A stretch of DNA of 64,000 nucleotides from Lindgomyces ingoldianus (lineage: Eukaryota > Ascomycota > Dothideomycetes > Pleosporales > Lindgomycetaceae): NCBI RefSeq assembly GCF_010093535.1, contig NW_022985165.1:1149582-1213581 (forward strand), read 5' to 3'. Each line of letters opens with the position of its first letter. Positions within the stretch are counted from its first letter, which is position 1. Below are positions 46,441-57,900 of the stretch, piece by piece. The notes beneath the pieces are model-generated. The model was given only the letters and a program-made list of their open reading frames with translations. It did not search any database and was not told where the DNA came from. A program made the translations under genes and the position numbers.

Positions 46441-47278
46441 GGCTGTACGCCTGCCACGCTGGAGGAATTGAGACAATTAGCTTATGATAGGTGAGAATGG
46501 CAAATTATAACTTTAGGACAATATAGAGCGCAAAAAAGTTAACTATTTGCATAGAATCTAATACCCTAGCCCCCCCTCTCTAACGCATCCTTGCTTGTAG
46601 CACACAATAGAGTTTTCACCCATTGTTACTTAAAAACGCCCCCTCAAACGCCCTCCCAACGCTTGCCCATGGATGTCTAATCAGGTCCTATATTACTAGG
46701 AAAAATCGACTTTCTGAGACGTATTACAGACTGTAAGGGGACCTCTCTCAGTCGTACGTTACAATTGACAATCCTCTTACGTTTGTACGGCTCACGTGAC
46801 CGTAACTATTCACTTTTCTGAGTCGTAGTACGTACGGTTGGAAGCGCTGGATTGCATCAGAGAGAGCCCACTATCGAAAGCGTGATGATAGGCCGATGAG
46901 TCTGAAATCACCGTGGAAATATCTAATCATCTTTTTCGTGAACTCCGAGAATATCCTTTCTCACAATCAAGCTAACTAACTATAACTCGGAGGGTTGCCC
47001 AATCAGCCCAGGGCTTGGCTCCCCTCATTTGTATATATATCTCAAGGCCCCAAGGCCCCTCTCATCATCAATGCATCACTTCTCCCATAACTCATGCCCT
47101 TTCCAGGCTTAAACTAACTCATGAGAACCCTCACATGCACCAATGCATAATGCTAAAAGTAGAAACTGTGCTTAAGCTAAGAGCAACCGGCGCCACTCTG
47201 CCATCTAAGTTTTGACCGCTAATTCTAACGCGACAATCTAGACAGTGCATTTCTCCCCCTAACAGCAGCAGTGCTCAT
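46441..47278. other. Island sequence without supported gene
   Basis: Moderate composition. A C-rich stretch (about 46625-46680), several GTACG words (46750-46840) and a TGTATATATATCTC TATA-like run at 47029-47042 are visible. A 66-codon frame at 47015-47215 has no recognisable content. Confidence 0.4.
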
Positions 47279-47460
47279 TGTCGCACGTGTCTCACGCGAT
47301 ATCATACCCATGTACTGCACTATTCACTCATTACGCATAGCTCCTATCTCGTACAGTATATAGTTAGCTCAGAGCTCTATCGAGCTCCTCAGACCTTACA
47401 ATACACTCGTTCAATCCACCTTGTTTGGATCTCACTACCTTGTCGACTCGCTTCCCATAT
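47279..47460 (+). repeat. TATA-containing dispersed repeat, copy 3
   Basis: It begins TGTCGCACGTG, with GTATATAGTTAGCTCAGAGC in the middle, and loses similarity after CGACTCGCTTCCC. It is the most diverged of the three. A GCTCAT before the start recurs at 47473-47478, a possible but weak target duplication. Confidence 0.55.
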
Positions 47461-47780
47461 GACCCCTCCTCAGCTCATGCAAGACTCATTCCGGTGCAGA
47501 CGTGCAAGGCAATCGTCAGTGAAGCTCGTTAACAAATTCCGATAGAAACAAAATCCGCGGCGGTGGAGAGAAGGAAGCATAAGCCAGACAGAGCAGGTTC
47601 GCTTCCTAAACAAAGTCATGCTGCTGTTGTATTTGGGTCGTGATTCAGTCTCCGGCGTCATCGTCCACAACCTTTGTGAAATCTGGGGTGAGCCCTCACG
47701 CCGTGGCTCGGGCCGCATCAGCCACAGTCCACATCTATTATGTGCAAAAATTGGGAAATGTCTTAGCGTTCCTTAGATCT
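47461..47780 (+). other. Possible broken exon next to an AT-rich element
   Basis: A plus-strand frame reads QVRFLNKVMLLLYLGRD then SVSGVIVHNLCEIWGEPS at about 47597-47700 before running into AT-rich DNA at 47780. A minus-strand frame of 82 codons overlaps it. Neither is recognised. Confidence 0.3.
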
Positions 47781-50700
47781 TTTTTTTCCTTACTAAAATT
47801 ACATAGAAGATTACAATCTTAATAAAATTTCTAATATATTAATAAATTTTTCTTAAATATTATTAGTAAGTTAAAGCCTTAAGTTTATATAGAGATGCTG
47901 CTTTTAGCTTAATTTTTAGAGTAACAGGACAACAATAGGCCTAAAACAGAAGGCTAGAGCAGCCCTAGCTACCTAGATGTGTTAAATTAACTTTAGTAGT
48001 AACTTACTAGCCTATTCTACACGTGTAAGAGCATAGGGCCTGTTAAGTAAGCATAAGAAGACTACTAGTAGTACTAAACTAAAGTTAGTGTGTTATAAGT
48101 TAACCTAATAGTAAAAGTAAAGTAGGAAAAGCTTACTATATCCTAGCACCTACTAAGAGTAAGCCTGCACCCTAGAAAGCAGTAAAAGCAACTAAACAAT
48201 CTGCTTCTTCTGCTCTAGCTTAGCAAGAAGCTGTTCCTATAGTTCCTACCTATTACTCTAAGCCTAATACTTTATTTAATATACTTAAGGATAACTTTTT
48301 TTTACTACTAAAAAGCTCCCCTCTAACTTTTATTTTATCTTAGCCTGCTTCTACTCCTGCAGCTGCTAGAGAGTCTTCCCCCTCTAATTAAATAGTAGAG
48401 TTTAATGTTACTGTATAATATTTAGTGCGTGTAAACAGTAATAAGGCTAATAGTAGGCTAGTAAATAAAGTTATTTTTTAAGCATTTTTTTTACTCTTAT
48501 AAGTAAAAAATTAAGTTAATGCTATAATTAAGAGCCCTTTTATATAAAAGCATATAAAGGCTTAAGATTTCTGTATTACTTTACACACTATTTAATATAG
48601 AGCTAATAAGTAGGGGGCTAGCTAGCAGCTTTAAATAATAAAGAACTTTAAGCTTAGTAAAGAATAAAAGCTGTTTTTTAGCATTAAACACTATATAAAG
48701 CGCCTTAAAGGCGCAGATAAGGTAGATATTAAGGTAGAAATAAAGCTTATATATAAAGTAATAATAAAGGCTTTTTTATATAACTAGTTAGTAAATAAGC
48801 CTTTAATTAATCTTTTTATTACTTTAAGCTATAGAGAAAAGTTGCCCTAGCGCATATAGCAGCTATTAAATAAGAATTATACCTGTTAAAGAATTTAAAA
48901 TCTTACTACTAGTATTAATAGCTAGAGTTAGATCTTTTATATATAAAAGTGCTAAGTATTAACTTATAATAACTTTAAGTACTTTTACTATATTTACTAA
49001 GCTACTTATAAGCACTTTACTATAAAAGACACTAATTTAGAGTTATAAGCTTAGGTAATTTTTAAAGGCTAAGCATTATAAATTAGCTACTAATAGAGCT
49101 TATATAATACTAGTAAACTTTAATAAAGAACTAGCTAAAAGTAAACCTGTATAATAAGTAAAAAAAAAAGTATTATAGCTTCTTATTATCTTTAAGTAAT
49201 AAAGATAAGCTTAAAAAGATAATAAAAGCAGCTAAAAAACATAGAATCTAAGAGAGACTATAAGCTATAAAGAAAGCAGCTAACAAATAGTAAAAAGCTT
49301 AAAAAATAAGAAAGTAAGCTTTTTAATAGTAGCAGCTTTAGCAGCAGTTTTAATTAACTAACTATAATATGTTAGGTCTAAGAAATTTACTGTTTTTATT
49401 TTTAAATATACTTTATCTACTTTTTACTTTTTTAATAGCTACTTTTTACCTAGAGACTCTTAAACAACTTATACCTATTTTAAGCTTAAGCCTTATTACT
49501 AGCAGTAAGAAGAATAACTTATAGGTATTAGTAAAAAAGTTTTTTAACTAGCTTATTAAATAATAACTAGTTAAAGATTATAAAGACTATATATAAGTAA
49601 AAGATATAGTAATAAAGTAAAAGTAGATCTTAAAAGATCTTAAAAAGATGTTAATTCTTTAGAGTAAATTATATATAGTAGTAGTAAAAGCTCTATTTAG
49701 GTTAAAAAATAAAATAGTATATTATTTTTATAATAAGCTTTATTAATTTAAACTTAAATATTAAACTACTTAAGAACTATTAAATATTTATAAAGTAATA
49801 GAGTAGAGATTAAGTGCTAAAAAGAGAATTTAATAGACTTAGAATTCTAATAAATGTAAAGTTTTTAGTAGCTAAATAAAGTTAATTAAAGTTTAATATT
49901 TTATTATTCTACAACCTAATATCTTTATAGTCTTTATTATTTTAGAAATCCTTATTACAACTTTATTAAGCGCTAATTTTAGCTCTTACTTAATTAAGCT
50001 TCTCTAGCTCTATATATAACCCTTTAGTAGTGTATATAAAGTGTTTTTTAGTAAAATAATTACACTTACTACTTCTAATTATATCCTTAAGAAATAGGCT
50101 AAAGCTTATATACTACTACTAATAGTATAAATAGTTTCTTTTAATCTATGCCTTTAATACTCTAAAAGTTAACTTAATAAGATTATAGTTAGGCAAGTAT
50201 AGTAAAAGAAAACAGATAATATAGCTAGTAGCCTTAAAAATAGTTGTAACAGCTTTATTCTAATAGATTAAGACATTATTAAGGACTATAACTATAGGCT
50301 AGGTCCTGTAAGTTGCTTAAAGTAAAAAAAAAAAAGTGCTACTTAATTTAATTAATAAACTTTTTATAATTAAAATATTTTTTCTTTACTTTTATATAAG
50401 GTAGGTATCTGTTTACTGTATAGGCTAGAAGAATAGCCTATGTCTTCCTGCGCCTTATATTCTAAGTATATTAACTTTTATAGCCTACAGGCCTATAAGC
50501 CTTATGCTGCTAGCTAGTTTTCTTATTAAAAATAAACTTATTAAAAAATACTAAATTATCCTACATAAACTAATAAAAAAAGTAATAGTAAAGCTTTTAA
50601 AGCTCCTTATTACAAGCCTATAAAAAAGGCTGTAAGGTACGCCTACTTTATCTATGCTAGGTAAGGTAATAGAAGATTATAGATTTATTAACCTTTACAC

Positions 50701-51490
50701 CTCTTTCTATTTATAGCTAATAGGCTTATTTGTTCTAGTATCTTTATCTGCTGTAGATTAACTTCTTAAATAGAGCTTTACTATCTTTATTACTAATTTT
50801 AAAAGGTCTTTTAAGCTTTATAGTAGGTGGCTTATAAATGCTGCTATAAGCCTTAAGATTATTCTCTATATTATAAACTGTAACAATTCTACAAATTGTT
50901 CCATCTCAGGTCGCTCGGATCCTATCTAAAGGGTCCCTGTATTAGCTCTGACCATGACTCAACCTAGTCCCCTGCAGTTACCCCTATTCCCTCATGTATT
51001 TAGTCGCACCTCGCCTCTGTAGCTAGCTTAGTAGTTTTCTGATATCCTTTTGTACAAGGCCTATAGGTGTTAATGGCATTCCTAGGTTTAGAGTCCCCAC
51101 GCACTCCTATATGCCTCTAAGTGGATTCCCACCGCATTTAGACCCATTGTCTTGCCTGCGCTGTTACATAAACTATGTAAAGAGAACAACTTTTATAATT
51201 AGCAATTGCAGTTTTAGGCTATCTAAGTAGAAGAAACTAATAAATGTTTATATAAACGCAATTATTAAGCCCTTAGGTGCTTAGTTTAAGATATTAGGGT
51301 AATTAGGGCTAGCTAGAAAGAATAGAGACGCTATAAGCGCAATACATTACAAACAAACATGTTGTTACTTCTAAAAAAGTTAGTATAGGCGCTTCTCTAT
51401 ATAAACTAAAGGCTTTAACCTACTTAGGGCTAATCTAATTGTTATTTGTTAATATATTAGGAATTCTATTAAGATTCTAATCTCCTATAC
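47781..51490 (+). mobile_element. Unidentified RIP-mutated element
   Basis: Plus-strand translation ignoring stops gives long conserved-looking stretches: KAVKATKQSASSALA, then VPTYYSKPNTLFNILKDNFF (about 48180-48300), then RANKxGASQQL and SIKHYIKRLKGADKVDIKVE (about 48600-48745). I could not match it to Gypsy, Copia, LINE, hAT, Fot1 or Helitron proteins. A segment at about 50500-50570 resembles 20030-20110. A solo LTR (50879-51168) is inserted near the right end. 50560-51490 shows no clear domain. Limits follow base composition. Confidence 0.5.
50879..51168 (+). repeat. Solo LTR of the Gypsy-A family, TSD TAAAC
   Basis: 290 bp, TGTAACAATT to CTGTTACA, with TAAAC on both sides (50874-50878 and 51169-51173). 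It matches 4552-4962 but has one copy of the 119-bp unit. It is much less RIP-mutated than the element around it, so it is probably younger. Confidence 0.9.
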
Positions 51491-51834
51491 AATTTTAGTG
51501 GGGGAAAAAAAGATATAAGGAACGCCAAGAAATTTCCCGATTTTTGCACGCAATAGATCGAGACAAACAGCAGTCCCCCTTATTCTCTTCACACGCCCTC
51601 CCCTTTTGCAGGGCACACCCTGCACTCATCCCACCAAGGTAGCCTGTCTCTTCCCGTGAGCCGGCGCCCCGACACCATATTTCAGCCTCTGAAATTGGTC
51701 TGTTCTCGTGTTCCTTGAGTGCGGCTAATGCTACACGATATGCCCCTCATATTGCATCACCTGGGCATCCCGGGTGGGTCGACAGACCTCTCCTCTTCAC
51801 CGCAGCAAATCTTCAGCCCGCGGCTCGCATAACC
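51491..51834 (+). promoter_or_regulatory. Upstream region of the HET gene
   Basis: Composition changes sharply to normal at about 51500. The frame of the HET protein stays open 40 codons upstream of the chosen ATG, from a TTG at 51715, but contains no other ATG. No clear TATA box is seen. It includes CT/CCT-rich stretches at 51575-51605, common in fungal promoters. Confidence 0.4.
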
Positions 51835-53682
51835 ATGGCATCCGGCGGTTTCCCAACAACCTACAAATACCGGCCCCTCGAGAGCGATCGCCACATCCGC
51901 CTGCTGCAAATTCTGACCAACAGCGACGATGACAAGTCACAGGTACAGGCACATGTACAGTCACAGTCACCACCCTACCGATACAGAATCGTCCAGATGG
52001 AGCTTCCAAACGAAGACGCACAGCTAGAATTCGAAGCAATCTCTTACACTTGGGGCAAACCTGATCGTGTGGCCGGCCTTATCATAGACGAGGATAAGGA
52101 TCTCATCGGGCTCACCGAGAACCTTTCCCAAGCGCTGCCGCATCTCTGCCATCACTCGTCAACCAAGCTACTGTGGATTGACCAGCTCTGCATTAATCAG
52201 ATTGACCTGGCGGAGAAGTCAAAACAAATCCTTCTCATGTCACAAATCTACAAGTCCGCCCGCAGAGTACTAATCTGGCTTGGACCTGCAGACGAAAACA
52301 GCCGGCTATGCAAGCAATTCCTCGATGCAGCTGCAAAGATGATACAGGGGATGCCCAATTCAGACAGAATGACACCCGGAAGTGGCACCTTCAACCCGGA
52401 TATTCGCTATCTTGTAGTGCGCAGCACATTCATCAGCCCAGGCACCGATCCAATATACGCGCCCGCCATCCGAAATTTCTGGTCTCGTCCATGGTTTTCG
52501 CGTGGTTGGGTTGTGCAGGAACTTTTGCGAGCGCAAACGCCGAGTTTTCTCGCCGGTGATGTCGAGATGAACATGCAAGATCTTGCCGATCTGCAGACCA
52601 TCCCACCGGCCCACCAGCCCGGCGAAGCCGAGCAGACCTGGTACAGCTACAATATTCTCATGAACCTTAAGTTACATGCTTTCACCGACGAACAGCCACT
52701 CCGCTTTCTTCGCGTCATGTATCAAGTGAGCCAGGAATTCCTGACTTTGGAGCTAGCCGACCAACTCTACGCTTTCTTAGGCATGCTGGAAGGCTCCTCT
52801 TTCACACCAGATTATTCCGTCTCTACAAAAGCGAATTTCACAAGATTTGCGGCATCTCTTGCGGACGATTTTGGCTCGCTGGACTTCCTGTCTCTCTGGT
52901 CCGCAAATCTCGACGAGCTGTTGCCGAATACACCACAGGAGCTCAAGGGTTTCCCTTCCTGGGTGCCATCGTGGTCCGCCACACCCCTCTCAGCGCCATT
53001 CCGATTCGCAACTGGGGGTGTGCGATCGCTGCGGGGTGAAATTACTTGGAATGCGGCGGATGGGCGGCAACACGTGCATCTGGAAACCCAAAATGGCGAT
53101 GCTGCAACTACTGGCCGTTTGGTTGTAAAAGGCAAGATCATTGGCTTCATTGAAACCCTTAGCAGCGCAAGATTCCATCTCTACGAGGACCCTCCTAATG
53201 AGTACCTCGACGGCCTTGTCACCCAGCTCAAACAGGATCTCCCTGGGCTCGAAGAATGGACGACGAAAGACATGATCGCATTCCTAAACGTCGTAGCGTC
53301 GAATGGTAACTCTCCAAGCGAGACAGTCGAAGAAGTGCTAGGACTGAAACCAAAACCGCTTTTCAACGAGGTGGCCAATCTATCGAGATACAATGAGGCT
53401 CTTGCAACTTGTCTTTCTACAGGGCGGGGTCGGCGTTTTATCAGAATGAGGGATGGTCGACTTGGCCTTGGCCCATACATTGGAACCAAGGCTCGGGGTG
53501 AAGAAAAGAACGGCTCACCGGTTGTGGTTATTCATGGTTGCAGTGTACCGATTGTATTGGATGTCGTAAGCGAGGAGCGGAATGAGTACACGGTTGTGGG
53601 GGATGCCTATGTGGAAGGCATCATGCATGGTGAGGCTGTGTTGTGGGCGGAGGAAGATGCAAATACTTTTGTTCTTGTTTAG
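51835..53682 (+). CDS. HET-domain protein, 615 aa
   Basis: An uninterrupted single-exon gene for a heterokaryon-incompatibility (HET) domain protein. Such proteins take part in nonself recognition and programmed cell death in filamentous ascomycetes. The ATG at 51835 sits in good context (AACCATGGC). HET motifs appear in order: EAISYTWG (67-74), LWIDQLCINQIDLAEKSKQI (113-132), MSQIYKSARRVLIWLG (135-150) and RPWFSRGWVVQELL (218-231). The C-terminal part ends in a YVEGIMHGEAVLW block often found at the end of long HET proteins. No NACHT, WD40, ankyrin or membrane segment is visible. Base composition and codon use are normal and there are no stray stops, although a RIP-mutated element ends about 350 bp upstream and a Copia element starts about 770 bp downstream. 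The allelic partner or trigger cannot be told from sequence. Confidence 0.93.
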   Translation: MASGGFPTTYKYRPLESDRHIRLLQILTNSDDDKSQVQAHVQSQSPPYRYRIVQMELPNEDAQLEFEAISYTWGKPDRVAGLIIDEDKDLIGLTENLSQALPHLCHHSSTKLLWIDQLCINQIDLAEKSKQILLMSQIYKSARRVLIWLGPADENSRLCKQFLDAAAKMIQGMPNSDRMTPGSGTFNPDIRYLVVRSTFISPGTDPIYAPAIRNFWSRPWFSRGWVVQELLRAQTPSFLAGDVEMNMQDLADLQTIPPAHQPGEAEQTWYSYNILMNLKLHAFTDEQPLRFLRVMYQVSQEFLTLELADQLYAFLGMLEGSSFTPDYSVSTKANFTRFAASLADDFGSLDFLSLWSANLDELLPNTPQELKGFPSWVPSWSATPLSAPFRFATGGVRSLRGEITWNAADGRQHVHLETQNGDAATTGRLVVKGKIIGFIETLSSARFHLYEDPPNEYLDGLVTQLKQDLPGLEEWTTKDMIAFLNVVASNGNSPSETVEEVLGLKPKPLFNEVANLSRYNEALATCLSTGRGRRFIRMRDGRLGLGPYIGTKARGEEKNGSPVVVIHGCSVPIVLDVVSEERNEYTVVGDAYVEGIMHGEAVLWAEEDANTFVLV

Positions 53683-54206
53683 CCATGTTGTCGAGAGGTC
53701 TGAGTGGGAGACGGACTCCCGGAATGAGTGCAACAAAACGTGCAGAGGACATGTCGCTGAGCTTGAGCTTTGGTGCGTTTCTTGATAGGGACTAGCTGTG
53801 GCTAATGGCTTCCTGGCGACAAAGTCGATCGGGCCTCCACCACACCCTTCACTCTAGATTTCATGAACATTGCAGTTTTCACCACAAGATTTACGATTTG
53901 TGCGGAAGTGCACGTCACCGTAGCAACATATTCTGTAAGCTTGGAGGGGCTGCGAGCTATGAGAGAAGTGATCTATTGATGGTTAAAGGCTGAGTGGCCA
54001 TAAGATGTGACATATACAAGCGAAAAGCCAAGCCTTGAGTTGATTGGACAGGCCATGTTAGAGCCCTCGGGCTTCGAGATACAAGGGGGACTCATGGACG
54101 GGCTGCCCCCTCCCTGCTAGATGTCATTGTGGGCCAATCAAGATTTAGTATTTGTAGGTTCGATAAGGAGGGGTAACCTGTACATGTTACTTTTCTAGTG
54201 TGAATC
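53683..54206. other. HET 3' flank
   Basis: No gene is supported. A stretch from about 53935 (TGTAAGCTTGGAGGGGCTGC, then GGCTGAGTGGCCATAAG) is a diverged relative of the small LTR at 54207-54324, so an older copy probably lies here, with unclear ends. Confidence 0.45.
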
Positions 54207-54324
54207 TGTAAGCCGGAGCGCGGCTATGAGTTATAAGAGGAGTGAATTGTATTGATGTATTTATTGTTATAGGCCGAATGGCCATGAGGTATATATAGAA
54301 ACGAGAGGAGCTATCTGGCTTACA
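54207..54324 (+). repeat. Very short solo LTR or MITE, 118 bp, TSD GAATC
   Basis: It begins TGTAAGCC and ends GGCTTACA, an 8-bp perfect inverted end, with GAATC on both sides (54202-54206 and 54325-54329). A TATA-like GGTATATATAG is near the right end. Size and 5-bp duplication fit a solo LTR of a TRIM/SMART-type non-autonomous retrotransposon. A short DNA transposon is the alternative. Confidence 0.75.
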
Positions 54325-54448
54325 GAATCCTAGCTGAGATCGCATCCTTTGCGCAGGTGTTGCAGTCGGCTAACGCTAGCATGCGCTCGGTCCTTCCCCG
54401 CAAGCATTTTAAGCCTCACCATAACATCTCTATTGATCACTGTACATC

Positions 54449-54819
54449 TGTCAGATTGAAGCACTGTTTCTGGGCTTCCTGAGATGAATGATGGGTTTGG
54501 ATATGATGTATGGGATGATTGATTGATTGTATTGATCGTGTTGATTTATCAATCCTTTTTCTGCTCTACTTGTGTTGCTCGGCTTTTTGTTTTGCCGATC
54601 CGAGTCCCTCGCGCACTTGCCCTATGCGCGACCAGCTTGCAAAATGCTGCAATTTTCTGCAATTTGCTGCAAACTGCTGCAACATGCTGCAATTTGCTGC
54701 AACATGCTGCAAAATGCTGCAATTTACAGCAACATACTGTTCGAGCTTATTGCTCGTACTATGTAGCAGCTTTCGTCAAGCGTTCCTCCTGTCTTGACAG
54801 TAGGTGCGCAAATCTGACA
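54449..54819 (-). repeat. Copia 3' LTR, 371 bp, unmutated
   Basis: TGTCAGATTG to AATCTGACA. It contains ten consecutive 10-bp units (AAnnTGCTGC type) at 54641-54740. No RIP changes are evident, unlike the inner part of the 5' LTR. Confidence 0.9.
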
Positions 54820-54959
54820 CACCCCCTCAGCTTGGACATGCTTCAAGCTGGTTCCTGATTGCGCAACCTTAGTATGCTTCCAGGGCTTCCATTCTTGCTT
54901 CAATCTCTTCCATATCCGCTTCCTGACTGACTATCCTCTCCCTGACGTCAACTAGCTAA

Positions 54960-57900
54960 ATTTGCTGAAGAAAGCTTGGCCATTTGCTAACTAGAAGCGC
55001 TTTGGTAAGTCTGTCCGCAAGCATCTTGCTGGAGGGGACATGGACAACCTTAATTATTTGTTGAGAGACTTCCTGTCAGAGCTAGTAGTTATGGATGTTG
55101 ACATGTCAGAGCTTAGTTTAAAGTCAAGATATCTCTTTGTTTACTAGTCAGATTGTCTGCTTGTTGTTGCACTAGATTGTAATAGTTAAATTAGGCAGCT
55201 TAACCTATAGTTTATTAAGGAGCATTCTTGTAAACATAGCTTCCTTAGCAACTTAGAACAGTGCAAGTAATTCTGCTTCTGTTGTTAACATTATAACTAT
55301 ATCTTATTTGTTTACTTGCTATGCAATCTATCTGCTAAATAGTTAAATAACATAGCCCTAAAAGCTCTTTCTATCTAGTGTATTATCTATAAATAATGCA
55401 TTGCTTACTACTACAAGGTAGTCTTTTCCTCCTAATTAGAGTGCGTACGTCTGTGTCGCATGTAGGTACAGGATGACTCGATCGGCTGCATCCTGATGGT
55501 TAGATGCGGGATTTGTGAGAAACTGTGCAAGGCGTGATGTGGCAAAGGCAATGTCTGGTCTTGTAGTGACTGCTGCAAAGAGCAGAGATCTAATCTTTTG
55601 CTAATATTAATTTACTTTTAATAGGGTTGCAAAACTAGATTGCAGCATAAGTTTAATCCCACTTATAGGTGTAACATGCTGCAGGTCCTTTCTGTTAGCT
55701 AGCCTAGCTATCTTATTAATATATAATGCCTGTAACAGCTAAATTATTTGTTGCTGTTAATCTCTAATAATCTTAACTTCTAGAAACTATTATAGGTCCT
55801 TGCCTCTTGTTAGGGTATACTTCTCTTGTAACTAGTCTACTACACGCTGTGCATCTGCTTTAGAGCCTTTCCTGTACGCAACAATAAGGTTGTCTATGTA
55901 GAAGAAGACAAATATTCTAGCTTTAGTTATGTAGTAGGGTTTATGTAGGACAGCTAAGAACCTAAGGCCTTTAAGGGTTATTATAAAATAGTGTTGCTAG
56001 AGTAGAGAAGAAATTTGCAGTCTATATAGTGCTTTTTAAAGCTTTAGTATTATACCTAGTTTCTAATAGCCTCTTAGCATCTGCATGTAGATATTGCGGT
56101 TAATTGCTGCATGTACAAATGCGTTAGTTATGTTGTATTGTTTAAGCTCTAAGTTAAAGCGTGCAGATATTACTATTAGCATTTAAAATAAGCGTTCTGC
56201 TAGGGTAGCAGCGTAGGTATCTTATGTAGTAATGTTTCTCTGTTAATTGCTGTAGACTACTAGTCACGCCTTACATCTTTACAATCTGTGGTGCTTATTA
56301 AGCTTATAGGTGTACACCTACATACAATCTAGAATCTGCTGTCTAGCTGCCTTAATTAGCTTTGTCTAGACCTCTGTTTAGAATTTTATTGTCTAATAAC
56401 TGTCTAGGTGCGTTCTTTCTGCTGCCTTAAATATCTTATGTAGAAGGTGCTCCTCTAGTTGCTTTTAAGTTAATAGTAGAGGTAGCAGCTAGCTTCTATA
56501 AAGTGTCTTCCTTTTAGATAGCATTCTTATTAATGCTGCTTTATCTAGTGTCTTGCTGCTATGCTTTTCTACACTTCTAGATCTTATGCTAGCTATAAAG
56601 GCTGTAGCTTATAGTACAGTCTTTAACAACCTTATTTAGCTTAGCTCTAGTGCTGCTCTAGCTATTAACTACATAAGTAATGCTGCAGGTAGCAGAGTGT
56701 TTAGAGGAGACAGATAGTTATCTCTAATCTTTTTTTCTTAATAGTAGCCTAGTAGGTCTACTTTATTAAAATTTAATGTATTATTTATAGTGTTGTCTTT
56801 ATAGAATAACTTTGTCTCTAGCTAATAACTAGGTGTTAGAAGCTTAATTATTCTAATGTATATAGCAATTTCCTTTACTATGTTATACATAAGGTTATTT
56901 ATTAGGTCTTTAGGCTTACTACTAAAGATTAAGTGTTTGTTAAAGATAACATTATGTGTACAGATTACTTTTGCTAGTAGTAGTATCTATACGCAGTAGA
57001 TGTTTAATAATTAGTACCTAACTAGATATCTAATCTACGCCTTTAGGTCTAGCCTCTGTAGCCTAGATTTATTCTAATGTGTGTTATTAGTTATTATAAA
57101 TGCTTTACAGCTATAGGCTTTTAGATGTGTAAAGCTTAGCTTTTAAATTAACATAACAACTTTATTATTTAGAGCTGCTTGTATAAAGAAGATCTTGTAT
57201 AGTGTCTTCTAGTTATTAGCATAGTTTAGCGTCTAATTGTATAGGTATACGCTGGCTCTAGTAATGTATGGCTATACGTCCTATAGTAGGTTAGCATCTA
57301 GTTGTATAGCCTGTAACTTCTCCTTGTTTACACCTTCTAAGCGTTTAGCTCCTCTGTTCTAGGCTTGTGTATCTAGTGCTAAAGGCTTAACAGTTATTCT
57401 ATGCAATGCTAGCTAGCGTTTTACCTCTAGTTTTACTGTTGTAATCTTATTATTAGCTTTAATAACTTTTACAGTAATGTTATAATAGTTCTTTAAAAAA
57501 AGGATAAAGATTATAAGAGCTTTAATAATTAATTTAGTAAGCCTATTATTTTTAAAGTAAAGGTCTTACTAGAGGCTAGAATACTTGTTAGTAATTAGCA
57601 TTTAACTCTACTCTTTTATAATGCTTTGTGCTTTATATGCATAGAAATTAATTAACAGTCTCTTACTAGGTCTGCTGTTGCTAATTTGCAGTGCGTAGTT
57701 AATTTATTATTATATCTTAGCTCTACTACATAAGTTACATTAGACTATTGTAATTTCTTTAATTTGCACCCCCTTAGCTTGCTGTATAAGGTGTTAAAGT
57801 GTAGCTAGTCTAGGGTGTCCTAGACGCTTATGCTATAGCTCTACTAATGCCTTTTATAGACTATGTTTAGTTCTTGTGTTAATTATGTGTGTATAATATA

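Noticed and set aside
47781..50878. Starship captain (DUF3435 tyrosine recombinase) or LINE
   Set aside because: No tyrosine-recombinase, endonuclease or reverse transcriptase motif could be recognised in any frame, so no name is given.
51715..51834. A longer N-terminus for the HET protein starting at 51715
   Set aside because: That start is TTG. The first ATG in frame, in good context and just before the conserved part, is 51835.
52308..53489. Several frames of 60-112 codons on both strands within the HET gene
   Set aside because: All are shadows of the 615-codon HET frame.
54641..54740. Short regular repeats resembling a CRISPR array
   Set aside because: The period is 10 bp with no unique spacers, and it lies inside a eukaryotic retrotransposon LTR.
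54519..54858. Three overlapping plus-strand frames rich in Cys (CCN, CCK repeats), and a similar one at 59726-59929
   Set aside because: They are the translation of the decamer repeat inside the Copia LTR. The same frames recur in both LTRs and have no independent support.
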